A stretch of 64,000 nt of DNA from the NCBI RefSeq assembly GCF_014698505.1, contig NZ_JACJTD010000034.1, positions 1 to 64,000 on the forward strand, written 5' to 3'. Made by a program: the position numbers and the translations under genes. Source of the stretch: Nostoc foliaceum FACHB-393. GTDB lineage: Bacteria; Cyanobacteriota; Cyanobacteriia; Cyanobacteriales; Nostocaceae. Numbering within the stretch: the stretch's first letter is position 1; each line of letters starts with the position of its first letter. The notes under the pieces were generated by a model. It saw only the letters and a program-made list of their open reading frames with translations. It searched no databases and was not told where the DNA came from. Below are positions 35,550 through 44,458 of the stretch, piece by piece.

Positions 35550-37634
35550 ATGATGACTGATAAAGTAGCAACTGATAGATTTATCCAAGATTTAGAGCGT
35601 GTTGCTCAAGTGCGATCGGAAATTTCTGTATGTTTGAGTAAACTAGCTGAAACAATTAACAAAGCTGAATTGGTTGGAGACTCTTCATCAGGTAAACTCA
35701 GTTTAGAACGAGATATTGAAGATATTACAGTAGCTAGTAAAAACCTTCAGAAAGGTGTCTTTCGCCTTTTGGTATTGGGCGATATGAAACGGGGAAAAAG
35801 TACGTTTCTCAATGCCTTAATTGGGGAAAACTTATTACCGAGCGATGTTAACCCTTGTACCGCAGTGTTAACAGTTCTACGCTATGGCCCAGAAAAGAAA
35901 GTCACTATTCATTTTAATGATGGTAAGAGTCCACAACAGCTAGATTTTCAGAATTTTAAATATAAATATACTATTGATCCGGCTGAAGCTAAAAAATTAG
36001 AGCAGGAGAAAAAACAAGCCTTTCCAGATGTAGATTATGCAGTAGTCGAGTATCCCTTAACATTACTAGAGAAAGGAATTGAAATTGTCGATAGTCCAGG
36101 ATTGAATGATACAGAAGCGCGAAACGAATTATCTTTGGGTTATGTAAATAATTGCCATGCAATTTTGTTTGTGATGAGAGCTTCTCAACCTTGTACCTTG
36201 GGTGAGCGTCGCTACCTAGAAAATTATATTAAAGGTCGAGGATTGACAGTTTTCTTCTTAGTTAATGCTTGGGATCAAGTGCGAGAATCATTAATTGATC
36301 CTGATGATGTAGAAGAATTAAAAGCATCTGAGAATAGATTACGGCAAGTATTTAACGCTAATTTAGCAGAATATTGTACTGTAGAAGGTCAGAATATTTA
36401 TGAAGAACGCGTGTTTGAGCTTTCCTCAATTCAAGCACTCAGACGACGGTTGAAAAATCCCCAAGCTGATTTAGAGGGGACAGGCTTTCCGAAGTTTATG
36501 GAAGCGCTTAATACTTTTCTTACCAGAGAACGTGCGATCGCAGAACTCCGTCAAGTCAGAACCTTAGCAAGACTTGCCTGCAATCATACCCGCGAAGCAG
36601 TTGCAAGACGCATACCATTACTTGACCAAGATGTAAATGAATTAAAAAAACGAATTGATTCAGTAGAACCAGAGTTTAACAAACTCACTGGTATTCGGGA
36701 TGAATTCCAAAAAGAAATTATCAATACAAGAGACACTCAAGCAAGAACAATTTCCGAATCTTTTCGCAGCTACGTTTTAAACTTAGGTAACACCTTTGAA
36801 ACCGATTTCTTACGCTATCAGCCGGAATTAAATTTGTTTGATTTTCTCAGTAGTGGTAAACGAGAAGCATTTAACACTGCATTGCAAAAAGCCTTTGAGC
36901 AATATATTACCGACAAATCTGCTGCTTGGACATTAACTGCTGAAAAAGATATCAATGCAGCTTTTAAAGAACTTTCTCGCAAAGCTTCACAATATGGTAC
37001 TTCTTACAGTCAAGTCACAGATCAAATTACAGAAAAGCTCACCGGACAAGATGTAAAGGTAAACACCACTGCTACTACTGAAGAAGATAACTCTCCCGGC
37101 TGGGCAAAATGGGCAATGGGCTTGTTATCGCTGTCTAAGGGAAATCTTGCTGGTTTCGCACTAGCCGGGGCCGGCTTTGATTGGAAAAATATCTTGTTAA
37201 ACTACTTTACTGTAATTGGTATTGGCGGGATAATTACAGCAGTGACAGGGGTTTTGCTTGGGCCCATCGGGTTTGCGCTGCTAGGTTTAGGAGTAGGATT
37301 TTTGCAAGCAGATCAAGCGCGTAAAGAGTTAGTTAAAACGGCGAAAAAAGAGTTAGTTAAACACCTACCCCAAGTCGCGCATGAGCAATCTCAGGTTGTA
37401 TACAATGCCGTTAAAGAGTGTTTTGACTCTTACGAAAGAGAAGTGGGTAAGCGGATTAACGATGATATTGTATCTCGTAAGGCTGAATTAGATAATTTAG
37501 TCAAGCAAAAACAAACCCGTGAGATAAATCGTGAGAGTGAGTTAAACCGTTTAAAAGAATTACAGGAAAATGTAATAGCTCAGTTGCAAAAAATCGAGGC
37601 AGCTTATAGCAACTTATTAGCTTACTATAGCTAA
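35550..37634 (+). CDS. Bacterial dynamin-like protein (BDLP), GTPase
   Basis: A 694-residue membrane-remodelling GTPase, matching in length and sequence the crystallised Nostoc punctiforme BDLP as I remember it. GTPase motifs: G1 LGDMKRGKSTF, G2 threonine in PCTAVLTV, G3 IVDSPGLND, G4 VNAWD. The middle is the helical neck/trunk; about residues 545-605 hold the membrane paddle (NYFTVIGIGGIITAVTGVLL and GPIGFALLGLGVGF); the C terminus returns as trunk helices. The open frame extends upstream to 35472 but overlaps the preceding gene; ATG 35550 has AAAGGTG 5 nt before it. The family forms helical coats on lipid tubes with GTP (knowledge from the N. punctiforme protein). Confidence 0.96.
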   Translation: MMTDKVATDRFIQDLERVAQVRSEISVCLSKLAETINKAELVGDSSSGKLSLERDIEDITVASKNLQKGVFRLLVLGDMKRGKSTFLNALIGENLLPSDVNPCTAVLTVLRYGPEKKVTIHFNDGKSPQQLDFQNFKYKYTIDPAEAKKLEQEKKQAFPDVDYAVVEYPLTLLEKGIEIVDSPGLNDTEARNELSLGYVNNCHAILFVMRASQPCTLGERRYLENYIKGRGLTVFFLVNAWDQVRESLIDPDDVEELKASENRLRQVFNANLAEYCTVEGQNIYEERVFELSSIQALRRRLKNPQADLEGTGFPKFMEALNTFLTRERAIAELRQVRTLARLACNHTREAVARRIPLLDQDVNELKKRIDSVEPEFNKLTGIRDEFQKEIINTRDTQARTISESFRSYVLNLGNTFETDFLRYQPELNLFDFLSSGKREAFNTALQKAFEQYITDKSAAWTLTAEKDINAAFKELSRKASQYGTSYSQVTDQITEKLTGQDVKVNTTATTEEDNSPGWAKWAMGLLSLSKGNLAGFALAGAGFDWKNILLNYFTVIGIGGIITAVTGVLLGPIGFALLGLGVGFLQADQARKELVKTAKKELVKHLPQVAHEQSQVVYNAVKECFDSYEREVGKRINDDIVSRKAELDNLVKQKQTREINRESELNRLKELQENVIAQLQKIEAAYSNLLAYYS

Positions 37635-37648
37635 TATATTTAATTACT

Positions 37649-37677
37649 CTCGTTCCCAGCTTCTAGCTGGGAACGAG
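37649..37677. repeat. CTCGTTCCC palindrome, copy 1
   Basis: CTCGTTCCCAGCT, loop TCT, AGCTGGGAACGAG: a perfect 13-bp stem inside the dynamin operon, between the two dynamin genes. Related palindromes occur at 56358-56385 and 57148-57175. It could modulate transcript stability or just be a dispersed repeat. Confidence 0.75.
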
Positions 37678-37690
37678 GAATAGGGGAACT

Positions 37691-39937
37691 ATGCAACAAC
37701 AGTATGAAGGTTATAAGGATTTAGCAGATTCTCTCAAATCTGCATCTACGTTACTGAATTTAGAACGAAAATCGCAACTACATCAAGATATAATTACCAT
37801 TTGCAATCATCTAGTTAATCCTAGTTTTCGCATTGCAGTATTTGGCCCATTTAATCATGGCAAATCTACCTTACTGAATGCCATGCTAGGGAATCGCACC
37901 TTACCAATTGATTTAATTCCCACTACCGGTGCGGCAATTACTGTCAAGTATGGCTCTGATGTGCGAACTCGCATCATGTTGGTAGATGGTACAGAAATCT
38001 ATCGCAGCGGCACAGAAGTTTTACAGCAATTTGCAATTCTTGATGGCAATAGACAGATGCGAAAAGATGTAGCATCTGTGGAAGTTTTTTGCCCACATCC
38101 CTTTTTAGAAACGGGTGTAGAATTTCTCGATTTACCGGGAACAAATGATCGGGATGAACAAGATAATTTAATCCAAGAACAATTATTAAGTACAGATTTA
38201 GTTATTCAATTATTAGATGCACGTAAGTTAATGACTTTGGGTGAGCGAGAAAACTTACGAGATTGGCTATTAGATCGCGGTATTAAAACAGTTATATTTG
38301 TTGCCAATTTTATGAACTTACTCGAACCCGACGAGCAAAAACAGGTACAAAATCGTCTGCTGTTTGTTGCAGAAAGCTTTCGAGCCGAATTACCTCCAGG
38401 TTTTAGTAATTTATATCGCGTTGATGCTTTACCTGCCTTAAGAGCTAGATTAAAAGGCGATGTTGCTGCTGCCAATAGTAGCGGTTTAGCGGCTTTTGAA
38501 ACAGCTTTGCAACATATTGTGGAGATTTTTCAACCAAATCGTGGTATTGTGCGTTTGCCAAGAGTGCAAGCGATCGCTTCTCAAATCCAACTCTCATTAA
38601 CAGCTAAAATTGACCCGATTGCTCTTGAAATAAAATCTTTTGATGATAAACAAAATACTAAAATTGAAATTAAACAAAAAGCAGCCAATTTAATTTATAA
38701 AGGTTTTGCTTCTAGCGTCAGAGAATTACGCGATTGGCTAGCATTACCTAACCTACTCACAAAATATCAAGCTGATGCGGCAGTTGCATTGGCAGAAAAT
38801 AAGTTTAAAACTTGGCAAACAAATACTCTTAAAAAAGACCTGAACGAATTGCAATTGGCTGCGATGAAATGGCTTTATCAAGCTTACGAGTTTTTCCAAG
38901 AAGAACGACCGCAAGATTTATTAATTCCCTTTCCCAGCGAACCACAAGTAACACTACCCCCAAAGTCAAGTAATACTGATGATTTGAGTGAACCTGGTTC
39001 TATAGCTGTTGGTGGCGGTATTGGTTGGTTGTTAGGTGGCCCGGTGGGTGCTGCTGTCGTCGGGAGTATTTCTTATTTGTTAAACAAGAATATCCAAAAG
39101 CAAGACGAACAATTGGCAAAGGAATCTTATCATCAAGAAGTTGCTAAACTTTGTATCACTGCAATTGAAGATTATTTATCTATTTTCAGCAGTCAAGGGT
39201 TATCACTTTTGACTGAATATGAACAAAAAGCTGAAAAAGTAATTTGCTTTGAATTTAGTCAAGAACCGCTAGAAATTACTAATAAACGGGAAAAGTTGCA
39301 GCAGTTACAAAATGGTTTTAATCACTTGCTACGAGAGTTAGAAAAAGTCAAAATACTCTCCAATCATCAAGTTTATAAAGAAATACCTACATATAGCAAC
39401 ACTAATAGAAAATATTCACCACAGCCAGAGAGAGTTCAAACTTCTCCTAAAAAAGATACTAGTGTTAAGCAACAACAGGAAAATACTGCTAAAAATAGTG
39501 AGACAAGAGTAGAATCTGTTTCCCCACCACCACCGCCAAAAGCTTCTCCCTCTCCCCGTCCAGAAGAGCTGGAGGCGAAATTTCGTGATTGGGAACTTAA
39601 TGAAGAAATAGCACGAATGAAAGCAGAAATGCGTAGCCCTAAGGCTTGTCGTCAGACATCGCCTGGTTCTCAAACTAGCAAACAGCAAAATGCAACTCAA
39701 AGCAATAAAGCACCCAACCAACCCAAAACCCAGACACAAAAAGATAAAATTACTCGTGCCTACAGCATTTTAGGATTGCAAACAAATGCTTCTCAGACTG
39801 AGGTAAAGCAGGCTTATCGAACTTTAGTAAAAAAATGGCATCCAGATTTGTTTGTTAATCAGCCGCAACTACAAAAACAAGCTCAAGAAAAAATGCACTT
39901 AGTTAATGATGCTTACACAATTTTGAGTGAGAAATGA
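37691..39937 (+). CDS. Dynamin-like GTPase fused to a C-terminal J domain
   Basis: A 748-residue protein. N-terminal GTPase: G1 FGPFNHGKSTLLNA, G2 TTGAAITV, G3 FLDLPGTND; the G4 site reads VANFMN and lacks the usual (N/T)KxD. Helical middle region, then a glycine-rich hydrophobic segment (about 435-460, GGGIGWLLGGPVGAAVVGS) likely to insert in membrane. A Pro/Ser/Gln-rich linker (about 560-680) leads to a J domain (about 682-748) with AYSILGLQTNASQTEVKQAY and the Hsp70-activating HPD in KKWHPDLF. The fusion suggests that a DnaK chaperone acts on this dynamin, perhaps disassembling its coat (inference). It follows BDLP by 56 nt; the two may form a hetero-pair, as other bacterial dynamins do. 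Confidence 0.9.
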   Translation: MQQQYEGYKDLADSLKSASTLLNLERKSQLHQDIITICNHLVNPSFRIAVFGPFNHGKSTLLNAMLGNRTLPIDLIPTTGAAITVKYGSDVRTRIMLVDGTEIYRSGTEVLQQFAILDGNRQMRKDVASVEVFCPHPFLETGVEFLDLPGTNDRDEQDNLIQEQLLSTDLVIQLLDARKLMTLGERENLRDWLLDRGIKTVIFVANFMNLLEPDEQKQVQNRLLFVAESFRAELPPGFSNLYRVDALPALRARLKGDVAAANSSGLAAFETALQHIVEIFQPNRGIVRLPRVQAIASQIQLSLTAKIDPIALEIKSFDDKQNTKIEIKQKAANLIYKGFASSVRELRDWLALPNLLTKYQADAAVALAENKFKTWQTNTLKKDLNELQLAAMKWLYQAYEFFQEERPQDLLIPFPSEPQVTLPPKSSNTDDLSEPGSIAVGGGIGWLLGGPVGAAVVGSISYLLNKNIQKQDEQLAKESYHQEVAKLCITAIEDYLSIFSSQGLSLLTEYEQKAEKVICFEFSQEPLEITNKREKLQQLQNGFNHLLRELEKVKILSNHQVYKEIPTYSNTNRKYSPQPERVQTSPKKDTSVKQQQENTAKNSETRVESVSPPPPPKASPSPRPEELEAKFRDWELNEEIARMKAEMRSPKACRQTSPGSQTSKQQNATQSNKAPNQPKTQTQKDKITRAYSILGLQTNASQTEVKQAYRTLVKKWHPDLFVNQPQLQKQAQEKMHLVNDAYTILSEK

Positions 39938-40055
39938 ACTGTAATATACCCGACTCATCAAAAAAGCCGGGGATTCTTAGATTTCATCCTAATTTCATTT
40001 CTGACTGCAAAGCTAAGAAGTAAATATAGAATTAGGAAACTGTTAGGTGAGATTT

Positions 40056-40730
40056 ATGCAACTGCTATCTTTGAGGAACGGCTTTTTGGCGTTAACCTTG
40101 ACTGCGATCGCTTCAGGCGGTGGGTTAATCACAGGCTGTACCAGTACTGCTTCCCAGAACCAAAGCGAAGCGCCAAAGGCAACCACCACCAATGCTAACA
40201 ACAATCACATGAATCACAGCATGGCAATGGATTTAGGCCCAGCCGATGCTAATTTTGATTTACGATTTATCGACGCTATGACACCGCACCATCAAGGGGC
40301 TGTGGAAATGGCTAAAGAAGCGCAGCAGAAATCAAAACGTCCTGAAATCAAAAAACTAGGAGACGATATCATCAAATCGCAAAACCAAGAAATCACTCAG
40401 ATGAAGCAGTGGCGACAAGCTTGGTATCCCAAGGCGGGAGATAAACCAATGGCTTATAACAGCCAAATGGGTCACATGATGGAGATGTCATCTGACCAAA
40501 TGAAAGCCATGATGATGAGTCAGGATCTAGGTGCAGCTGATGCTGAATTTGATCTGCGCTTTATCAATGCGATGATTCCTCACCATGAAGGGGCTTTAAC
40601 AATGGCACAAGATGCCTTGAGTAAGTCTAAGCGCCCTGAAATTAAGCAATTAGCCCAAGAAATTATCAAGGCACAAAATACAGAGATTAAGCAAATGCAG
40701 CAGTGGCGAAAAAGCTGGTATAACCAGTGA
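40056..40730 (+). CDS. DUF305 domain lipoprotein, two tandem repeats (possible copper-binding)
   Basis: A 224-residue exported lipoprotein: signal peptide with lipobox LITGC (Cys about 28), a Thr/Asn/Gln linker, a His/Met-rich stretch NNNHMNHSMAM, then two DUF305 repeats each with DANFDLRFIDAMTPHHQGAV or AEFDLRFINAMIPHHEGAL and a closing QWR-WY motif. DUF305 proteins fold as ferritin-like helical bundles; the Synechocystis periplasmic copper protein CopM belongs here, and the His/Met enrichment fits metal binding. ATG 40056 is preferred over GTG 40047 because AGGTG precedes it by 7 nt. Confidence 0.85.
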   Translation: MQLLSLRNGFLALTLTAIASGGGLITGCTSTASQNQSEAPKATTTNANNNHMNHSMAMDLGPADANFDLRFIDAMTPHHQGAVEMAKEAQQKSKRPEIKKLGDDIIKSQNQEITQMKQWRQAWYPKAGDKPMAYNSQMGHMMEMSSDQMKAMMMSQDLGAADAEFDLRFINAMIPHHEGALTMAQDALSKSKRPEIKQLAQEIIKAQNTEIKQMQQWRKSWYNQ

Positions 40731-40812
40731 AACTAACTTTCACAATCAGGGCAGGTCGTATTTTGGCAGTACTCATACCAATTCACAAAAATCCTGATAC
40801 ATATAGATTTCT

Positions 40813-40843
40813 CGTAGGGGCATGGCATTGCCATGCCCTTACC
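40813..40843. repeat. Palindrome GTAGGGGCATGGCATTGCC
   Basis: A stem-loop with a sequence close to, but distinct from, the centre of the MITE-like family (CATGGCA in place of CACGGCA). It lacks the flanking conserved blocks, so it belongs to a related palindrome class. Lies between the convergent DUF305 and protease genes. Confidence 0.55.
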
Positions 40844-40890
40844 AGCTCGAATTGCAGATATTGCTTATTTGGGTGTTGGCTCCATAAGCA

Positions 40891-42372
40891 CTATCCTATT
40901 CCCAAACGCCCAGCCAAGCCGGGAGTTAAGGGTAGAAGTGTGGTAATCATTAAGAATAGAGCCAAAAGCCCTAAAGCAGCTCTGGCATCATCAGGTTCAG
41001 TGATTTCATTCAAGCTGGGGCGTTCTTGATCCCGTTGCAAAAAGAAAATCACGATCGCCCAGTACATGGCAAGAGTATTACCGAGAGACACTAGCGCCAG
41101 TAAAATTAAAGTTGCGATCGTTGCCCGTCCTGCGGTTTTGCGGCCATAAATCGCCTGGACAATGCGCCCACCATCTAGTTGTCCTGCGGGCATTAAGTTC
41201 AAAGCGTTAATAACTAACCCCAACCAACCAATTATCACTAAAGGATGAACACTTACCAAGGACGACTGTAAAGACGAACCAAGGACAACTCGCGCCAAAC
41301 TTCCCACCAAAATCGACCCTTGGAAAAACTGATTTGGCAATTGAAATAAACTACCTGGGTGGGAAAGCAGCAAGCCCGTCACCAGCATTACCAAAGAAAC
41401 GATACCACCTGCGGCTGGCCCTGCCAAGGCGATATCAAATAATACCTTGCGGTTGGGCAACAGAGATTCAAAACGGGTAATTGCACCAAAGGAACCAATT
41501 TGCACGGCCGGCAAAAAGAAAGGCCAGCTAAGGCGGATTTGATGACGCCGAGCAAGTAACCAATGACCAATTTCGTGAGCTACTAAAATCGCAAATATTC
41601 CAGCACCTATAGGCAAAGCTTCTTTAAACCGCCCTGGATTGCCAAAGAAATCAAAATTCAGCAGTAATCCCGCAGCTTCTAAACTTGTGGCAATGGTCGC
41701 TACCAACAGAATACCTGCGAAAGCTTTTTGCGATAACAACATCGGCCGGGGATCATTGCGGCTTGGCAGGACAATCACCACTGGTCTGCCATCTGTGTTT
41801 TCCACTAAAAACAAACGATATTGATCGCCAAGGCGTTGCTGCAAACTTGCAGTTAGACGGTTGTGAGTCTCTTCTGGTTCTCCTCGGAGATTGCCTTTGA
41901 AAATGGCTCCATCTTGGTAGGCGATCGTTTCTGTGGCAAAAAACGTATCTATACCGAAAATGCCTTTAATTGCATTCAAGTCATCTTCCGGTATCGGCGG
42001 GATCTCCGGTTTCAGTCCTGCTGCTGCTGGTTGTGAGGAATTTGCTTCAAGTGAGGAAGCAGCCGCAAGTCTTTCTGTTGCGCGTTGCTTGAGGATAGCA
42101 TCTTGCCCAGCTGCGCGTAACTGGCTGCCCAAGTAGATGTACAATCCAGCGGAAGTCACTACTAAGAACAATATACCCGCTATATTGATGTAAATCCCTG
42201 CGGCAAACAATCCAAAAAACAGGAGCCAGGGAGTCATCAACACCACCGACTGTAACCAGGCTAAGATTCCCAGCTTACCAAAAGGTCTGGCGCGATAAAA
42301 GCCCCAGCCCAAAATGCCTAAAGCTAACAGTAGGATTGCCGCCAGGATAGAAGTTTCTGATAAAGTAAACAT
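40891..42372 (-). CDS. Site-2 protease family membrane metalloprotease (M50, EGY-like)
   Basis: About 493 residues from the preferred ATG 42372 (AAGG upstream; the open frame runs to 42519 but the extra N terminus is not conserved-looking). Three N-terminal helices, a soluble domain (about 120-215), then the protease core: VAHEIGHWLLARRH with the zinc HEIGH, FGAITRFESLLPNRK, GPAAGG, and NLMPAGQLDGGRIVQ (third zinc ligand Asp) followed by more helices. The layout resembles the cyanobacterial/chloroplast EGY family. Intramembrane cleavage of a regulatory or thylakoid protein is expected; the substrate is unknown. Confidence 0.92.
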   Translation of the reverse strand: MFTLSETSILAAILLLALGILGWGFYRARPFGKLGILAWLQSVVLMTPWLLFFGLFAAGIYINIAGILFLVVTSAGLYIYLGSQLRAAGQDAILKQRATERLAAASSLEANSSQPAAAGLKPEIPPIPEDDLNAIKGIFGIDTFFATETIAYQDGAIFKGNLRGEPEETHNRLTASLQQRLGDQYRLFLVENTDGRPVVIVLPSRNDPRPMLLSQKAFAGILLVATIATSLEAAGLLLNFDFFGNPGRFKEALPIGAGIFAILVAHEIGHWLLARRHQIRLSWPFFLPAVQIGSFGAITRFESLLPNRKVLFDIALAGPAAGGIVSLVMLVTGLLLSHPGSLFQLPNQFFQGSILVGSLARVVLGSSLQSSLVSVHPLVIIGWLGLVINALNLMPAGQLDGGRIVQAIYGRKTAGRATIATLILLALVSLGNTLAMYWAIVIFFLQRDQERPSLNEITEPDDARAALGLLALFLMITTLLPLTPGLAGRLGIG

Positions 42373-42603
42373 CTCCAAACCTTTGCTATTGAGACTAAGC
42401 CAGAACAAGTCCGGTATTGCAGATACACTTATTAATGTATAACGCCGCCTGTAATCTGCCCAAATTATCCCGTTTTGTGCGTAGCCCAACCCAGGAATTG
42501 GGGCAAGTTTAACTTGCAATCGCTCGACTTACAGCAGATTTCAGCTTGCTGTAGTAGACAAACTAGATTTCAAAGGTAAGAGACCATCTATATAGAAATA
42601 GAG

Positions 42604-42655
42604 CGGTAACATCACGAGGTGTAGGGGCACGGCACTGCCGTGCCCCTACGGGTGT
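42604..42655. mobile_element. MITE-like palindromic element, copy B (degraded, inverted)
   Basis: GCGGTAACATCACGAGGTGT, the central GGGGCACGGCACTGCCGTG palindrome and GGGTGTAC match copy A in inverse orientation, but both terminal repeats are largely lost or rearranged. Confidence 0.7.
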
Positions 42656-42772
42656 ACTTAAGCCTAACCCACCAGCTTTTGAGCAACCTGAAAAGAGAGC
42701 GATCATTTAGATGCGATCGCTCTCTTGTGCAATAATTAATTTGCTCAAACTGTATTTGAGCGAAGTGGTCTT

Positions 42773-43861
42773 TTAAGTCCAATAAAGAATTTCAGCATTT
42801 GGAAAGCGTCTGGTAATCTCACTCTCAAAAAAGCAACGCAACGCCTTCATGGTGTCCTTATCATAAACGTACTTCGTCCCACCAAACTTATTGCGCTTGA
42901 TACTGCGTTTTGCCTCATCCATCTCTAACTTTGATTGCGGATACCAAGTTTGTAACACTTCTTTTGACCCAGGCGTGAACCGATGGGAAATTAACTCAAA
43001 GGTAAGATCACAGTCAAAATCCAGTGCCTCGTTTATCTGGTCAAACAAATAACTATAGTGCATCTGCCAATCGTCTATCGGCATAATTGGCGCGATCACC
43101 AAGCCTACAGGATATCCGCCACCGCCACGTTCTTTTGGTAACGCCAACCGTCGCAATGCATTAAGTCTGGATGCTACGGATGCGGTACCACCTTCAAACT
43201 TGCCAGAAATTGGTGCTGCATTAACACTCATCCGACAGCGAGTATTCCCATTGTGTGGTAAGTCGAGTAATCCATCCACAGCATCAAACTTCGATACCCA
43301 GCGTAGATGTGCATTGGTACGAGTGCCAAAGTAACGGATACATTCAGCAAGACTGCCAGTTAAATGCTCAATACCCAATGGATCTGTGTAACAGCTAACT
43401 TCAAAACTTGTGTTTTTACCCTGTTGCTCGTAGTTAGCTAAGTTCTCTAATATCTGCGGTAAGTTAGCAAAAACGCGGATTACAGGTGGCCCCGATAAGC
43501 TACCAGCTAGGTAGCAGTATTGACAGTGAGCCGGACAACCTTCGGCAAGGTGAAACTGCCAATCCGCAGAAGGTGGGATAGGACTCAGTTTAAAAGAACT
43601 GGGTGGTGCAGTAACCACTGCTAAGGTACGCTTGGCGATGTTGTAAGTATCCCGCTCAGATTCACCGCGCAGTCCCTTCAGACGGTTCTGTGATAATTCT
43701 TCTATTGGTAAGTTGAGTGACTGCACACGTGCAAGAATCTGCTGCCCCCAAACCTCATCTAGGGCAGCAGGTGTAAACAGTACCCGTTCAGGTATCCACA
43801 ATCTTGGTGATTTTGTTTGTGTCTCTGATACTGAAACTTGGTCTGTAATTGTATTCAGCAA
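42773..43861 (-). CDS. Spore photoproduct lyase (SPL)-like radical SAM protein
   Basis: A 362-residue radical SAM enzyme. The iron-sulfur site is AEGCPAHCQYCYLAG (C-x3-C-x2-C, the spacing of SPL). Other SPL-family blocks: RVFANLPQIL, TSFEVSCYTDPLGIEHLTGSL, LRWVSKFDAVDGLL, RCRMSVNAAP and ELISHRFTPGSKEVL. SPL reverses the thymine dimer of spores, but cyanobacteria make no such spores, so a different DNA or nucleotide repair reaction is likely. TTG start supported by GGAG 7 nt upstream. It follows a RemA-like gene by 37 nt, forming a two-gene unit. Confidence 0.85.
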   Translation of the reverse strand: MLNTITDQVSVSETQTKSPRLWIPERVLFTPAALDEVWGQQILARVQSLNLPIEELSQNRLKGLRGESERDTYNIAKRTLAVVTAPPSSFKLSPIPPSADWQFHLAEGCPAHCQYCYLAGSLSGPPVIRVFANLPQILENLANYEQQGKNTSFEVSCYTDPLGIEHLTGSLAECIRYFGTRTNAHLRWVSKFDAVDGLLDLPHNGNTRCRMSVNAAPISGKFEGGTASVASRLNALRRLALPKERGGGGYPVGLVIAPIMPIDDWQMHYSYLFDQINEALDFDCDLTFELISHRFTPGSKEVLQTWYPQSKLEMDEAKRSIKRNKFGGTKYVYDKDTMKALRCFFESEITRRFPNAEILYWT

Positions 43862-43898
43862 TATCGTTCTCCGTTATTTAGTTTGCTGATTTCTGCAA

Positions 43899-44267
43899 TT
43901 AATTTTCAAGGACTTGCTTAATTCGTCGCTCTAACAAATCAAGATCCAAAGTGCCTTCATCACGGCTAATTCGTCGCACAGTCGAATTAACATTACCCAA
44001 ATTTACCAATAAATCTTGAAGAATTTCTTGCTGCTGACGGGCTTGAGTAACCTCGCGTGGCTCCTGTACTAAATCACGCACGATGGTATCTTCAGCACGA
44101 GAGGCGATAATTGGATCGCTTTGCCCTTGAATGTGAACAAAGGTTCTTCGCCCTGGGCCTCGCTCTTCTTCTATTGGTATAACTGCTGTTACTTGGTCAG
44201 AACGAACATATTTGCCAAATCCCAAATGGACTAGCTCTGATGAGAGTATTTTCATATATTGAAGCAT
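43899..44267 (-). CDS. RemA/DUF370-like small protein
   Basis: A 122-residue protein. The N-terminal half (SELVHLGFGKYVRSDQVTAV, ERGPGRRTFVHIQGQSDPII, ASRAEDTIVRDL) resembles the DUF370/RemA fold of DNA-binding regulators known from Bacillus biofilm control, though the match is by eye only. The C-terminal half is helical (REVTQARQQQEILQDLL). It precedes the SPL-like gene by 37 nt. Two ATGs are possible (44267, 44255). Regulatory role towards the repair gene is a guess. Confidence 0.55.
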   Translation of the reverse strand: MLQYMKILSSELVHLGFGKYVRSDQVTAVIPIEEERGPGRRTFVHIQGQSDPIIASRAEDTIVRDLVQEPREVTQARQQQEILQDLLVNLGNVNSTVRRISRDEGTLDLDLLERRIKQVLEN

Positions 44268-44458
44268 TATTTTTATGTCTTACTTATATTGTAAAATCTA
44301 TAAAAGTGACTTAAAGCCATAGACCATACGGGTTATACGCAATTCAAAGTAGTAGTTTCCTTTTCCAATTGCTGCTTAATATCTCTAGTCAGTCACACTA
44401 TTTCTACTTTCTACATAACCTAACTTTTTGGAATAGGCGATACCTACGGTGAGCTACG

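Noticed and set aside
40727..41029. 100-residue plus-strand open frame after the DUF305 gene
   Set aside because: It runs into the antisense of the protease gene and through a palindrome; no similarity.
42373..42519. 49-residue N-terminal extension of the site-2 protease
   Set aside because: Not membrane-like or family-like; ATG 42372 has a ribosome site.
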